A stretch of 64,000 nucleotides of DNA from Rhodospirillum sp047263945 (GCF_047263945.1 NZ_JBLAVB010000003.1:595499-659498), one strand, 5' to 3'. Shown: positions 16,324 to 25,397, counted from the first letter of the stretch. The notes: generated by a model from the letters alone, not told the origin. Program-made: numbers and translations.

Positions 16324-17169
16324 CTATCGACTGTCCCGCCGGGCGAGAAACGCCAGACGTTCGAGCATGTGGATGTCCTGTTCACTCTTCAGCAGGGCGC
16401 CGTGCAGGGGCGGGATCAGGCTTTTCGTGTCCGCCTTGGCGCGAAGATCCTCCGGCGAAATCTCGTCGGCCATGAGGAGTTTCAGCCAATCCAGCAGTTC
16501 GGAGGTGGAGGGGCGTTTGCGCAGACCCGGAGCCTCGCGCAGTTGGTAGAAGACCTGGAGGGCCTCGCGCACCAGTCGCTCCTGGATATCCGGGTGGTGG
16601 ACTTGGATGATGGCCCGCATGGTGTCTTCGTCCGGGAAGCGGATGTAGTGGAAGAAGCAGCGGCGCAGGAAGGCGTCGGGCAGTTCCTTCTCGTTGTTTG
16701 ACGTGATGATGACGATCGGGCGAACCTCGGCTTTCACCGTCTGCCCCGTTTCGTGGACGTCAAAGGCCATGCGGTCCAGTTCCTGGAGCAGATCATTGGG
16801 AAATTCGATATCGGCCTTGTCGATTTCGTCGATCAGCAGGACGGCGCCGCCCGATTCGAAGGCTTCCCACAGCTTGCCGGGTTTGATGTAGTTGGCAATG
16901 TCATGGACCCGTTCTTCCCCCAGTTGGGAATCCCGCAGGCGGGAGACAGCATCGTATTCATACAAGCCGTGCTGGGCCTTGGTGGTGGATTTGACGTGCC
17001 AGGAGAGCAGGGGCAACGTCAGGGATCTTGCCACTTCCTCGGCCAGGACGGTCTTGCCCGTTCCGGGCTCGCCCTTGATGAGCAGGGGCCGACCCAAGGT
17101 GACCGCAGCGTTGACCGCGATCATCAAGTCTTCCGTGGCCACATAGCTGTCCGTGCCGGTGAATTTCAT
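16324..17169 (-). CDS. MoxR-family AAA+ ATPase
   Basis: 281-residue chaperone-like ATPase. Walker A GEPGTGKT is near residues 36-43, Walker B VLLIDEIDKAD near 110, sensor 1 is in IITSNNEKELPDAFLRRC, and a C-terminal lid contains LRKRPSTSELLDWLKLL. Together with the adjacent VWA protein it forms a MoxR-VWA pair. It resembles CbbQ in architecture, but position and partner size argue against a RuBisCO-specific activase. Confidence 0.9.
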   Translation of the reverse strand: MKFTGTDSYVATEDLMIAVNAAVTLGRPLLIKGEPGTGKTVLAEEVARSLTLPLLSWHVKSTTKAQHGLYEYDAVSRLRDSQLGEERVHDIANYIKPGKLWEAFESGGAVLLIDEIDKADIEFPNDLLQELDRMAFDVHETGQTVKAEVRPIVIITSNNEKELPDAFLRRCFFHYIRFPDEDTMRAIIQVHHPDIQERLVREALQVFYQLREAPGLRKRPSTSELLDWLKLLMADEISPEDLRAKADTKSLIPPLHGALLKSEQDIHMLERLAFLARRDSR

Positions 17170-18034
17170 GGCGCCTCGCGTCCTTCGGCTGGGTTGGATT
17201 TCGATACGGTACGGTAGCGTATGGCGCTGCGGGAGTCACCCCTTCGTGCAGGTCATCAGGAGCGAGAGGGGGCGCAGGGGAGGAGCGCCGACGGGTTCCC
17301 GCAAGTCTTGAAGGCGGAGGTTGGATTGCCGCAGAACGGACATCCAGTCTTCCAGATCCATCCCTCGCGCACAGCCCGGGTCCAGGAGGCTGCGTTGGCC
17401 TCCCAAGACGGGTATGGATCGCAGGTGGGGGACCTTTCAGACATGGCCCATCCTTGGCGGTGGTGGGAGTGATGGCAGTCTACAGGACCCCCTCCAAAGG
17501 AGAAGGGTCGGTTGCTCGGCCCGTTGCGCCAGACGGCATCTTCGTCATGCAGACTCGGTCGGGTCTTGGCGGTGGATTTGTCGGGCGAGGACAGGGGGCG
17601 GTTCAGCAGGGAGCGACCCAACGGAGACTGGCCCCGCGTGGACTGGTCCCGCGTGGACTGGATGAGCGGAGAACGCGCCCAAGAGAAGCAGCAAGGCCAA
17701 GACAACCGGAATGAGCCACGTCCAAAATGTCGCGAGAAAGGAGGAGGCCCAAGAGGATGGATGCAAAATGCAACGCAAGCTGCATGTCCAGGGATCCCCT
17801 GACGGCGGGGTTGTGGCGGAGGAGATCAGAGGGGAGGCGGGCTTATGGGAAGAAACCGTCTCGTTTTGAACAACCTTTTGCGGGTTCCGTTGGGTCATGG
17901 GGGCCGTCCTGTGCGATGGAGTTCCTTTCTACAGAATTGCAAATTTAGTGCCAACCTGAGAGGTGGGCGAAACCCCTCGGGTCGCGCTGCTTCTTTCCTA
18001 CCAATTGGGTCCCCTACAGGGGGGGGAGCCGCCG
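17170..18034. other. 865-bp region with no well-supported gene
   Basis: Several short overlapping frames exist. The best is minus-strand 17545-17898 (117 residues, one hydrophobic segment FLATFWTWLIPVVLALLLLL followed by HPVHAGPVHAGPV), but codon pattern and overlap with other frames make it doubtful. A tandem CCCGCGTGGACTGGT-like 15-bp unit is repeated at about 17633-17662. The region may hold a decayed gene. Confidence 0.35.
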
Positions 18035-19795
18035 TCAGTGCTCGAAGCTGAGGTCCAGGCGGGAGAGGCCGTTCTTGGATTGGCTTGCGGACACTTTTGT
18101 GGCCAAGCGTCGGATCATGAGGCTGTTCAGCGCTTGCAGGGCAGCCGCCGGGTCCTCATCGATTTGCTCCAGGGCTTTCGTGGGGTCAAAGGTGGACTGG
18201 TCCATCATGACGAGGGGAGGTCCCTCATGGAGGATCGATAGGGACAGGGTGAATTCGTCGAATGCCCCTTCCAGTGCCCTCGGCTTGGCGCCGATGGCCG
18301 CCAGGGCTTCCGCACTTTCCAGTGCGGCGTGAGTCGCGCGCTGGGTCACGTCCTTACGGGTTGCCCAATGGCCGCATTGGCGTTCAATGAGATCGGCCAA
18401 CTCCCTCGGCGTTGGTATTTGGTCGGGCGGGAGGTCAATCCTTATCCGGCTTTTTGCACCAAGGCGGAAGATCAAGTTGAGACCAATCGCCAACAAACCG
18501 CCCGAGGCCATGGCATTGCCAGTCAAGAGCTGCAGCCAAGTGGGAAAGGCTGCGTTCAGATTGGGCATCAGAAGGATGCCCAGGCCAAGGACGATGGAGG
18601 AGCCGACCATGAAGATGCCCCGGCTGTCGAGTGTGCGGCCACAGATGATTTCCATGCCCGAGGTGATCAAATAGGCCGAGGCATAGACCTGGATCGCGCC
18701 CAAAACGGGTTCGGGCAGGCTGGTCAAAAGCGATGAAATCACGGGGAAAAAGGCGATCAAGGCGATGAGCACGCCGGTGGTCAGGGCGACGATCCGGGAA
18801 CTGGTTCGGCTGGCATGGCAGAGGCCGACATTCGCAGAACTGGGGGCGGATGGAAGGGCGCCAAACAGGGCGCCTGCCAGATTGGCGAGTCCCCCGGCGC
18901 GCAGACCGCGGGCGGCCATCTCCATATCGGGTCTGCGCCAGTCGGCGTCGTCCATCTTATCCATCAGGACGACCACACCCATGGTATCGAGGGACCCGAG
19001 GGCCGAAATCAGGGCAATGGGGAGCATCAGGCTCCAATGGGGCAGGCTGTCTGGAACCATGATCTCCGGCAAGGCAATCCAATCGGCCTGCTGCAGGATA
19101 AGGGTGTCGGGGACCCATCCCATCAGGGCGGAGAGGGCAACCCCCACGGACAGGCCTGCGAACAGGCTGAACAGGCGGATGCTTGTCGTTCCCCAAATGG
19201 AACAGGCCATAATGGTTGCCAAGCTGGCCAAGCTGACCATAGAGGCGGTCATGGACCCGGTGGGATGGGCCGGACTGAGGCCCAGAGACGAGGTGATGGC
19301 GCTTTCAACGAGGCTGAGGCCGCCCAGAAAGACCACCACGCCCGCCACCGTTGGGGGCAAAAGAACCCTGAGCCGGGCGAAGACCCGGGATGTCAACAAT
19401 TGGGTCAGGCCATCGGTGGCGGCGATGAAGACCATACCGACGGGGCCCATGGCTTTTAAGACGAAGGCCGATAGGGTCAGCATGAAGGGATCGGTGATGT
19501 GGACGATGAACAATCCTGATCCGTACCGCCCTCCGATTGCCTGAAGGATGGTGCCAAAGCCCATGGCCAGAAGTGAGCCGGTGATCAGGAACCGGGCTTC
19601 GGATGCCTCAAGCCCCGCCAGTCGAGCGGCGACGACGACATAGAGCACCAGGGTCAAAGCGATGATCGCATGTTGTGTCGCGACGAGGGCCACCACGCCT
19701 TTTGGCGGGCGATCATTGAGGGCATATGTCAGGTTGGCGGGACGTCTACGGTTGCGACGGCCAGGAGAGAGAAAACGTTCGAGCATGGATCCCAA
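18035..19795 (-). CDS. NCS2-type nucleobase permease with C-terminal GHKL-like domain
   Basis: 586 residues, about 130 longer than ordinary xanthine/uracil permeases. Residues about 30-445 form a 12-14 helix NCS2 transporter with the QH motif in VATQHAIIAL and a nucleobase signature region NVGLCHASRTSSR. The C-terminal 135 residues (from about 450) are soluble. FDEFTLSLSILHEGPPLVM, then LNSLMIRRLATKVSASQSK and GLSRLDLSFEH, read like a GHKL/anti-sigma-type ATP-binding fold without an obvious N-box Asn. The fusion suggests regulated transport, but that is inference. No neighbouring purine gene supports a substrate. Confidence 0.8.
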   Translation of the reverse strand: MGSMLERFLSPGRRNRRRPANLTYALNDRPPKGVVALVATQHAIIALTLVLYVVVAARLAGLEASEARFLITGSLLAMGFGTILQAIGGRYGSGLFIVHITDPFMLTLSAFVLKAMGPVGMVFIAATDGLTQLLTSRVFARLRVLLPPTVAGVVVFLGGLSLVESAITSSLGLSPAHPTGSMTASMVSLASLATIMACSIWGTTSIRLFSLFAGLSVGVALSALMGWVPDTLILQQADWIALPEIMVPDSLPHWSLMLPIALISALGSLDTMGVVVLMDKMDDADWRRPDMEMAARGLRAGGLANLAGALFGALPSAPSSANVGLCHASRTSSRIVALTTGVLIALIAFFPVISSLLTSLPEPVLGAIQVYASAYLITSGMEIICGRTLDSRGIFMVGSSIVLGLGILLMPNLNAAFPTWLQLLTGNAMASGGLLAIGLNLIFRLGAKSRIRIDLPPDQIPTPRELADLIERQCGHWATRKDVTQRATHAALESAEALAAIGAKPRALEGAFDEFTLSLSILHEGPPLVMMDQSTFDPTKALEQIDEDPAAALQALNSLMIRRLATKVSASQSKNGLSRLDLSFEH

Positions 19796-19908
19796 TCACA
19801 GGGCCGAGCGGACAGGAGCAAATCTAGCCCCCCGGGATACGGCTAAGATTATGGATCGTACAATATCCTTTTTAGATTTTCAGGGTGTTTCTCTGACCAT
19901 ATGATTCC

Positions 19909-19954
19909 AGATCAAACCGCGCTGAAGCGATTCCGATTCAGCGCGGTTTGATCT
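19909..19954. repeat. P4 palindrome
   Basis: AGATCAAACCGCGCTGAA (19909-19926) and its exact complement (19937-19954) around GCGATTCCGA. Perfect 18-bp arms. Other copies are at 44089-44134 and 55129-55178. It lies between the permease start and the phasin terminator. Confidence 0.9.
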
Positions 19955-19969
19955 GGCCCGAGAGGCTGT

Positions 19970-20024
19970 CGCACCCCGAAAAAGCGGAAAGCCGCGCTGG
20001 CTCCATTCGGGGCCAGCGCGGCTT
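19970..20024 (-). terminator. rho-independent terminator of the phasin gene
   Basis: On the minus strand AAGCCGCGCTGGC and GCCAGCGCGGCTT form a 13-bp stem (19989-20001 with 20012-20024) followed by TTCCGCTTTTTC. It lies 74 bp after the phasin stop. Confidence 0.85.
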
Positions 20025-20097
20025 GCGATGTGCAGTCCTGGCGCGCAGCGAGCGAAGCGCAATGCTTCAGTCACCAAGCGTGTTCGCCGGGAAAAAA

Positions 20098-20448
20098 TTA
20101 GGCCTTGATACCCACGGAGTCCATGGCCACCTTGGCGCGGGCGCCGACGGGCTCGAAGGCACCCTTGAACAGGGCGGTGGTCATTTCGGACATCTTCTTG
20201 GACTCGGCCATGAAGCCTTCGAAGCCTTCCTTGGTCAGCTTCTGCTGCAGGGCAGCGGCTTCGGTCGGGGACTTGCAGGAGGTCAGGGCCTTGGTGGCTT
20301 CCATGGCGGTGTCAAAGGACTTGCTGGCATAGCCGAAGTATTCCTTGGACAGGTCCTCGACGCCCTTGGCGAAGGTCGTGCCAGCGGCAACGGCGGCGTC
20401 CATGTTGTCCTTGTTGAACTTAACGATGTCTTCGTATGACTTCATCAT
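20098..20448 (-). CDS. phasin family protein
   Basis: 116-residue amphipathic helical protein expected to coat polyhydroxyalkanoate granules. The phasin pattern is visible from MKSYEDIVKFNKDNMDAAV through LSKEYFGYASKSFDTAMEATKAL, a short CKSPTEA turn, then a second long helix (LQQKLTKEGFEGFMAESKKM). There are no membrane segments. GAGAGAGAAATCCC precedes the ATG. Two palindromes with TTGTGC-N3-GCA cores lie 73 and 131 bp upstream, possible sites for a PhaR-type regulator. Confidence 0.9.
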   Translation of the reverse strand: MMKSYEDIVKFNKDNMDAAVAAGTTFAKGVEDLSKEYFGYASKSFDTAMEATKALTSCKSPTEAAALQQKLTKEGFEGFMAESKKMSEMTTALFKGAFEPVGARAKVAMDSVGIKA

Positions 20449-20520
20449 GGGATTTCTCTCTCTCGGTCAAATTGGGTGCGTGATGGTGTCGGTTCGCGAT
20501 GGGCGGCGCCTAACCATCTC

Positions 20521-20535
20521 TTGTGCGCCGCAACA
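20521..20535. promoter_or_regulatory. TTGTGC-N3 palindrome, proximal site upstream of phasin
   Basis: TTGTGCGCCGCAACA has a TGC-N3-GCA core with one mismatch in the outer arm. It lies 73 bp upstream of the phasin ATG and 58 bp from a perfect copy at 20579. It is a candidate operator. Confidence 0.5.
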
Positions 20536-20578
20536 TGACCTTAATGTAGTATTCTGAGCCGGAAAGTCAAGGGATTTA

Positions 20579-20593
20579 TTGTGCGGTGCACAA
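20579..20593. promoter_or_regulatory. perfect TTGTGC-N3-GCACAA palindrome upstream of phasin
   Basis: TTGTGCGGTGCACAA is a perfect 6+3+6 palindrome. A near-identical 15-mer lies upstream of gltA at 42433. The TGC-N3-GCA core resembles the CTGC-N3-GCAG core reported for PhaR repressors of PHA genes; the link to PhaR is an inference. Confidence 0.55.
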
Positions 20594-21179
20594 CGGAAAA
20601 AAATGATTATAAACAACATTTTATGGAGGGGTTGATGGTTCTTTCTCCCTCTGGGGTCAAAAAAAATCGCAGCTGCGAGACGTTTTCAGCTTGGCTTAAA
20701 GCGCCGGGTACCAGGGGGATGGACGAGCCATGAGAACAGTGGTCTCATGGGGGGCAAGGGCAGTCTGTATGGGAGAAACATGTTGTGGGCGACGCGAAAA
20801 AGCAACGTCTTCTGCCGATACTGACAGCCCGGATCCATCGGTTGGAAGACGTGTTTCAACAGGTCGTCGCCCACCCTTGGGCGACACTCGATGTTCAGCA
20901 ACTGTTTCCCGGGAAGTACGAAGGGGGGCTGGTCGGTGGGCTGGGCTACGCGGGGCTTTGCCCCGCCCCCAACCGGGGCCTGAGGCCTCGGACCCCCATT
21001 CGTTTTTTTACCAATGGGATCAAAGGGTCCGTGACCCTTTGCGGGTCTGGGCGGAGCCCCGCAACTGCGCAGCAGGGTTTCCGGATTTTCAAAGATACAG
21101 AGTATAATATAGATTTTAGAGTGAAGCTGGGCCAGGAAGAAGGTCAGTGCCCTCCTCCCTGGCCTGGAAGCCGTCTGTT

Positions 21180-22499
21180 TTAGTAGTGGGCGATACTCGG
21201 GAACGTCAAGAGAAGGCCGACGGCTAGGACTTGCAGGGCGATGAAGGGCGCCAGGGACTTGAAAATGTCTCCCAAGGATATGTCCTTTGGTGCGACGGAC
21301 TTGAGATAAAAGGCCGCAGGACCAAAGGGGGGAGACAGGAAGGACACCTGCATATTCATGCAAAACAGAACGCCGAACCACACAGGGTCGAGACCCAGGG
21401 TCTTCACGATCGGCACGAAGATCGGCATGGTCAGCAAGGCAATGCCGACCCAATCGAGGAAGGCGCCAAGGACGAACAGAATCGCCATCATCACCAGGAC
21501 GACGATCGTGGGGTTGTCCGAAATCCCCGTCATCAAAGAGGAAACGAAGCGAATTCCGCCCATCAGGTTGTAGACGCCGACAAGGGCCGTGGCACCGATG
21601 CCGATCCAGACGATCATCCCCACTGTGGACAAGGTCTGCATCGCGGATTCCCGCAGAAAGCGCCAGGAAAACTCACCGCGAACAATCGTCGACAGAAGAA
21701 CGCCGCCAACGCCGACCGCAGAAGCCTCCGTCACCGAGGCGATTCCGCCGTAGATCGATCCAAGGACAAAAACCACAACAAGAATGGGAAGGATCAACCC
21801 CTTGAGCAATCGGGCCTTTTGGGCCAGGGGCATGGGCTCGACGGTGGGAGGGGGCGCCATTGTCGGGTTCAGATAGACCCGGATCAAAACATAGGCGACG
21901 TAGAAGGCCGCGAGCATGAACCCAGGGACGAAGGCCGCAGTGAACAGATCGCCGATTGAGACATTGGCTGTGAGACCGTAGATGATCAACACGATGGAGG
22001 GCGGCACCATGGTGCCCAAAGATCCTCCCGCGCAGACCACGCCGATGGCGAGGTTGCGATTGTAGCCAAGGCGCAGCATCTGAGGCAGAGCCAGCAGGCC
22101 CAGCAGGATAATCTCGCCACCAATGATCCCGGACATGGCTGCCAGGATCACCGAAACGAAAATCGTCTGCACAGCCACACTTCCCCGGACCCGGCCGCCG
22201 ATGAGTTTCATGGCGTCGAACAGGTCCCGCGCGATCCCGGACCGGTCCAACATGGCCGCCATGAGGACGAACATGGGAACGGAGACGAAAACGAAATTCT
22301 CGACGAAGGTGTAGATCCGACTGGTGATCAGGGGAATTGCCGCGGGGCCATATCCGAGAAGAATGAAGGACAGGGCGACCAGCAAGGTCACGAGCGCCAG
22401 GGGCATGCCCACCAGCAACAGGATGACCATCAGGCCGAACATCAGGATCGTGGTGGGGCCAATACCGATGGCCGCAAAATCAACAAGGGCATGCATCAC
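21180..22499 (-). CDS. dctM: TRAP transporter large permease, DctM family
   Basis: 439-residue, about 12-helix permease of a tripartite ATP-independent periplasmic transporter driven by a Na+ or H+ gradient. DctM features include GMPLALVTLLVALSFILLGYG near the N-terminus, the GGEIILLGLLALPQMLRLGYNR block and PPSIVLIIYGL. Its ATG overlaps the dctQ stop (22496-22499). It belongs to the sugar-acid operon starting at 27422. Confidence 0.92.
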   Translation of the reverse strand: MMHALVDFAAIGIGPTTILMFGLMVILLLVGMPLALVTLLVALSFILLGYGPAAIPLITSRIYTFVENFVFVSVPMFVLMAAMLDRSGIARDLFDAMKLIGGRVRGSVAVQTIFVSVILAAMSGIIGGEIILLGLLALPQMLRLGYNRNLAIGVVCAGGSLGTMVPPSIVLIIYGLTANVSIGDLFTAAFVPGFMLAAFYVAYVLIRVYLNPTMAPPPTVEPMPLAQKARLLKGLILPILVVVFVLGSIYGGIASVTEASAVGVGGVLLSTIVRGEFSWRFLRESAMQTLSTVGMIVWIGIGATALVGVYNLMGGIRFVSSLMTGISDNPTIVVLVMMAILFVLGAFLDWVGIALLTMPIFVPIVKTLGLDPVWFGVLFCMNMQVSFLSPPFGPAAFYLKSVAPKDISLGDIFKSLAPFIALQVLAVGLLLTFPSIAHY

Positions 22500-23089
22500 T
22501 CATGCTCCCCTTTCAGGAACCGTCGGCCATAGTTGACCGTCAGCACCAGGAACTGCGCTGTCAGAAGAATCAACATGCACAGAAGGAAAATCTTGACCAA
22601 GGCCGGGATGGGGGGATCCCAGGCACTCCCGGATGTTTCGAGGCGAACCTCGCCGGAAGGCGCGAAAATCGCCTTTTCGACCATGAAAAAGGCCGCATAA
22701 CTGAAACAGCCCGCAGCCAGGCAGGACAGAGCGGAGATGACGATGTTGAAGACACCACGCACCCGGGGGGACAGCATGCCGTAGATCAGGACGACCCGGA
22801 CATGACTGTCCCTTGCCGCGCAAAAGAGGCCGCCGTAGAGGAAGGCCAAGGCGCAGAGAAAGGTGGTGGTTTCGTGCGCCCAAATCGTTGGACTGTTGAA
22901 GACGTAGCGCAGAAAGACTTCCGTCAACAGGACAAGGGCGGACAGAATAATGCCGACTGCGAACACATTGCCACCAGCATTGATCAGGCGCCCCAGGAGA
23001 CCTGCCTCCGGCACGGCGCGGGCCGGCACGGTGGGAGGTGCGGGTGTGTTGGCCGCCGAATCAATGTGGTCCGGGGTTCCGTCCATCAT
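22496..23089 (-). CDS. dctQ: TRAP transporter small permease, DctQ family
   Basis: 197 residues with four predicted helices (about residues 35-190). The conserved EVFLRYVFNSPTIWAHET motif of DctQ lies after helix 1. The N-terminal 30 residues are polar. The start is 80 bp after the dctP stop, with a strong hairpin between them, and the stop overlaps dctM. Confidence 0.9.
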   Translation of the reverse strand: MMDGTPDHIDSAANTPAPPTVPARAVPEAGLLGRLINAGGNVFAVGIILSALVLLTEVFLRYVFNSPTIWAHETTTFLCALAFLYGGLFCAARDSHVRVVLIYGMLSPRVRGVFNIVISALSCLAAGCFSYAAFFMVEKAIFAPSGEVRLETSGSAWDPPIPALVKIFLLCMLILLTAQFLVLTVNYGRRFLKGEHE

Positions 23090-23120
23090 GCTTGGACCCT
23101 CCAGTGAAAACGAAGAATGA

Positions 23121-23153
23121 AACCGGGCGAGACGCTATCGCCCTCGCCCGGTT
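23121..23153 (-). terminator. intercistronic hairpin between dctP and dctQ
   Basis: AACCGGGCGAG (23121-23131) and CTCGCCCGGTT (23143-23153) are perfectly complementary. No T-run follows, so it is more likely an attenuator or mRNA-stabilising stem giving more binding protein than permease, as is common in TRAP operons. Confidence 0.7.
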
Positions 23154-23169
23154 GTGGGGATTCTTCGCC

Positions 23170-24186
23170 TTACTTGATCAGACCTTTTTCGGTCAGGTAT
23201 TTGTTGATGCCGTCGAAGACCTTTTTGGCCATTTTCGATTTTTCAGAGAATTTCGCCCATTCGCCCCGGGCAATGCCACGGAACTTGGCCCGTTCGTCCG
23301 CCGACCAGTTATGAATGGTGATCTTGCCGGAGGCCTTGGCCTCTTCAACGGCCTTGAGGTCCCGTTCCTTGAGGGTCTTCAGCTGGGTCTGCTGGAAGAC
23401 CTTCACGCTATCGATGAGGACTTTCTTCAGGTCGTCGGGCAGGGCATCCCACTTATCCTTGCTCATCGACACCTCGACGAGCGGCAAAGAGTGGAAACCC
23501 GGGTAGACGGGATTGGGGGCGATATCGTTCATCCCCGTTTCCTGGTTCACCGAGAAGACACTGTAATCGGCGGCATCAATGACGCCCTTGTCCAGGGCAG
23601 TGTAGACCTCGGACGCGGGCAGGTTCACCGGTGCGGCGCCCGCTGCGGCGAACACATTGGCGATCAACCCTTCCGGTGTACGGATCTTGACCCCCTTCAG
23701 GTCGGCGACCTTGTCCAGGGGGACCTTGGAGACAAAGGCTTCGAGACCGGGGGTGCTGACGCCGATGAAATGCAGGCCGTAGGGCTCGAGCAATTCGTTC
23801 ATCAATTCCTTGCCACCCCCATTCTCGACGAAGTCGATCATTTCGGCGGGGTCAGACCAGGCGCCGACGGGATTGGCGATCAGACCGAAAGCGGGGTCCT
23901 TGCCCGCGAAATAGGAGGTGTCGGTGATATGGCCGTCAATGAGCCCCGCCTGAATGGCTTCCTGGGTCTCCTTGTAGTCGACGATTGTTCCGACCGGAAG
24001 GATTTCCACGGTCATCCGTCCCCCGGACTTTTCCTTGACGGCCTCGGAAAAGCTTTGCTGTAAAATGAAATTAGGATTGCCCGCCGGGTCCGAAGATTGG
24101 AAACGGAGTGCATACTCCTGCGCCGAAGCGCCAAAAGCGACGAGACTAAGAGCCAGTGCGCTGGCCGCAATATTCAAAAACTTCAT
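23170..24186 (-). CDS. dctP: TRAP transporter substrate-binding protein, DctP family
   Basis: 338-residue periplasmic protein with a Sec signal peptide (MKFLNIAASALALSLVAFGASA). It has the DctP core, including LKGVKIRTPEG, whose Arg normally binds the substrate carboxylate, and VDYKETQEAIQAGLIDG. With the neighbouring idonate/gluconate-type dehydrogenases and a sugar-acid dehydratase, the ligand is probably a C6 sugar acid. About 170 bp of P2/P3 palindromes separate it from the upstream idonate dehydrogenase gene. Confidence 0.9.
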   Translation of the reverse strand: MKFLNIAASALALSLVAFGASAQEYALRFQSSDPAGNPNFILQQSFSEAVKEKSGGRMTVEILPVGTIVDYKETQEAIQAGLIDGHITDTSYFAGKDPAFGLIANPVGAWSDPAEMIDFVENGGGKELMNELLEPYGLHFIGVSTPGLEAFVSKVPLDKVADLKGVKIRTPEGLIANVFAAAGAAPVNLPASEVYTALDKGVIDAADYSVFSVNQETGMNDIAPNPVYPGFHSLPLVEVSMSKDKWDALPDDLKKVLIDSVKVFQQTQLKTLKERDLKAVEEAKASGKITIHNWSADERAKFRGIARGEWAKFSEKSKMAKKVFDGINKYLTEKGLIK

Positions 24187-24236
24187 GGTCTTTCCTCCAC
24201 GTGTTATTTTGATCCCTGATTTTTCACCACGCCTTT

Positions 24237-24360
24237 AGAGTATTCCGAGATCAAGTTGGGTCACTTCGCGACCAAACTTGGCCTCGAAGATACTCTAAAA
24301 TTTATCGCATGAGAGGGAAACGGGGCCAGCTTGACTCAAGCTGATCCCGTTTCCCTCTAG
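24237..24360. repeat. P3 and P2 palindromes in tandem
   Basis: P3 in reverse order at 24237-24297 (AGAGTATTCCGAGATC...CCTCGAAGATACTCT) and P2 at 24311-24360 (GAGAGGGAAACGGGGCC...GATCCCGTTTCCCTCTAG). The final CTAG contains the TAG stop of the idonate dehydrogenase gene (24357-24359). They fill the gap between that gene and dctP. Confidence 0.85.
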
Positions 24361-25397
24361 GCGAAGCTAATCTGGACCTTCATTGCCTTCCCTTTGTCGG
24401 ATGCGAGGGTAAAGGCTTTAAGGGCATCTTCCACGGGGAAGACACCCGTCAAAACGGGGCGGACGGTGATCAATCCGCGATCGATCAATTCCGCCGCCAG
24501 TGCGAACTCCTCATCGAAGCGGAAACTGCCCTTCAATTGGATTTCCTTGGTGACAACAAGTCCCAGGGGAAGGGGTGGTTCTGCACCCAATCCCACCGTA
24601 ACCAGGGTCCCCCGGGGACGGATCACTTCGCAAGCCGTCCACAGGGCCGGTGCCGCACCGGAGCATTCAAAAACCGCATCAAAGCGGCCTTTGTTTGCCC
24701 GATAGGCGTCCAAATCCCCGGCATGGTCCGAAAGATTGATCACCCGGGTTGCGCCAACCTGGGATGCGATGGCCAGGGGAGCCGATGTGACATCGGTCGC
24801 CACGACCTCCATTGCACCGGCATGCGCGGCTGCGGCGATCATCAGACAGCCGATGGGACCGCAACCGGAGACGAGAACCCTGGCCCCCGTCAGGGAATCG
24901 GCCTTGCGGACGGCATTGAGGCAGACGGCCAGGGGCTCTGACATGGCCGCGAGGGCCAGGTCGGTCTCCGGGTTCAGGCGCACGGCTCTGTCTGCGGAAA
25001 CCGTCACGCCCCCGCGAAACAACCCCTGTTCATGGGGGAACCGCATGGCCGAGCCATTGAACCGCATATCGAGACATTGGTTTCGCATCCCGCGAATGCA
25101 GTAGTCACATTGCCCGCAGGGGCGGGAGGGGTTGACGGCAACCTTGTCCCCCAAAGAGAGTCCCGTGACGCCCGCGCCCAGTTCGGCAATGGTTCCGGCG
25201 ACCTCATGGCCAAGGGCCATGGGCTCCTGGATGCGGACGGTTCCGAAGCCACCGTTATGGAAATAGTGGAGATCCGACCCACAGATCCCCCCATGGGAGA
25301 TCGCCACGCGGACCTCCCCTGGTCCGGGGCTGGTGGCCGGAGTAATCTCGTCAATGCGCAGATCATGGGGAGCGTGGATAACAACGGCCTTCATCAC
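24357..25397 (-). CDS. Zn-dependent alcohol dehydrogenase, L-idonate 5-dehydrogenase-like
   Basis: 346-residue medium-chain dehydrogenase. The catalytic Zn site begins GICGSDLHYFHNGG and continues with GHEVAG. The structural Zn site is CGQCDYCIRGMRNQC. The Rossmann motif is VLVSGCGPIGCL. The HYFHNGGFG stretch and the neighbouring SDR suggest an idonate 5-dehydrogenase giving 5-ketogluconate, but related polyol dehydrogenases cannot be excluded. It lies between the SDR (34 bp upstream) and the TRAP genes in one operon. Its TAG stop is part of a P2 palindrome. Confidence 0.8.
   Translation of the reverse strand: MMKAVVIHAPHDLRIDEITPATSPGPGEVRVAISHGGICGSDLHYFHNGGFGTVRIQEPMALGHEVAGTIAELGAGVTGLSLGDKVAVNPSRPCGQCDYCIRGMRNQCLDMRFNGSAMRFPHEQGLFRGGVTVSADRAVRLNPETDLALAAMSEPLAVCLNAVRKADSLTGARVLVSGCGPIGCLMIAAAAHAGAMEVVATDVTSAPLAIASQVGATRVINLSDHAGDLDAYRANKGRFDAVFECSGAAPALWTACEVIRPRGTLVTVGLGAEPPLPLGLVVTKEIQLKGSFRFDEEFALAAELIDRGLITVRPVLTGVFPVEDALKAFTLASDKGKAMKVQISFA

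Larger units (their letters stand above)
20449..21179. other. 731-bp region between phasin and TRAP genes
   Basis: Contains the phasin promoter region (20449-20600) and then about 580 bp without a convincing gene. At 20935-21080 there are GC-rich hairpins (GCGGGGCTTTGCCCCG; AGGGTCCGTGACCCTT) that look like an R1 interior without recognisable termini. Minus-strand frames here run through these hairpins and are not credible. Confidence 0.5.

Noticed and set aside
15115..17169. MoxR-VWA pair as CbbQ-CbbO RuBisCO activase
   Set aside because: The VWA protein is much shorter than CbbO and of CoxE type, and the pair lies 39 kb from cbbM. A general MoxR-CoxE function is more likely.
17545..17898. 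Small membrane protein gene on minus
   Set aside because: Overlaps other frames of similar quality, has no recognisable ribosome site and no family similarity; kept as a possibility in the region note.
20935..21080. Tenth R1 element
   Set aside because: Hairpins resemble the R1 interior but no inverted termini are recognisable, so it is mentioned only within the intergenic note.
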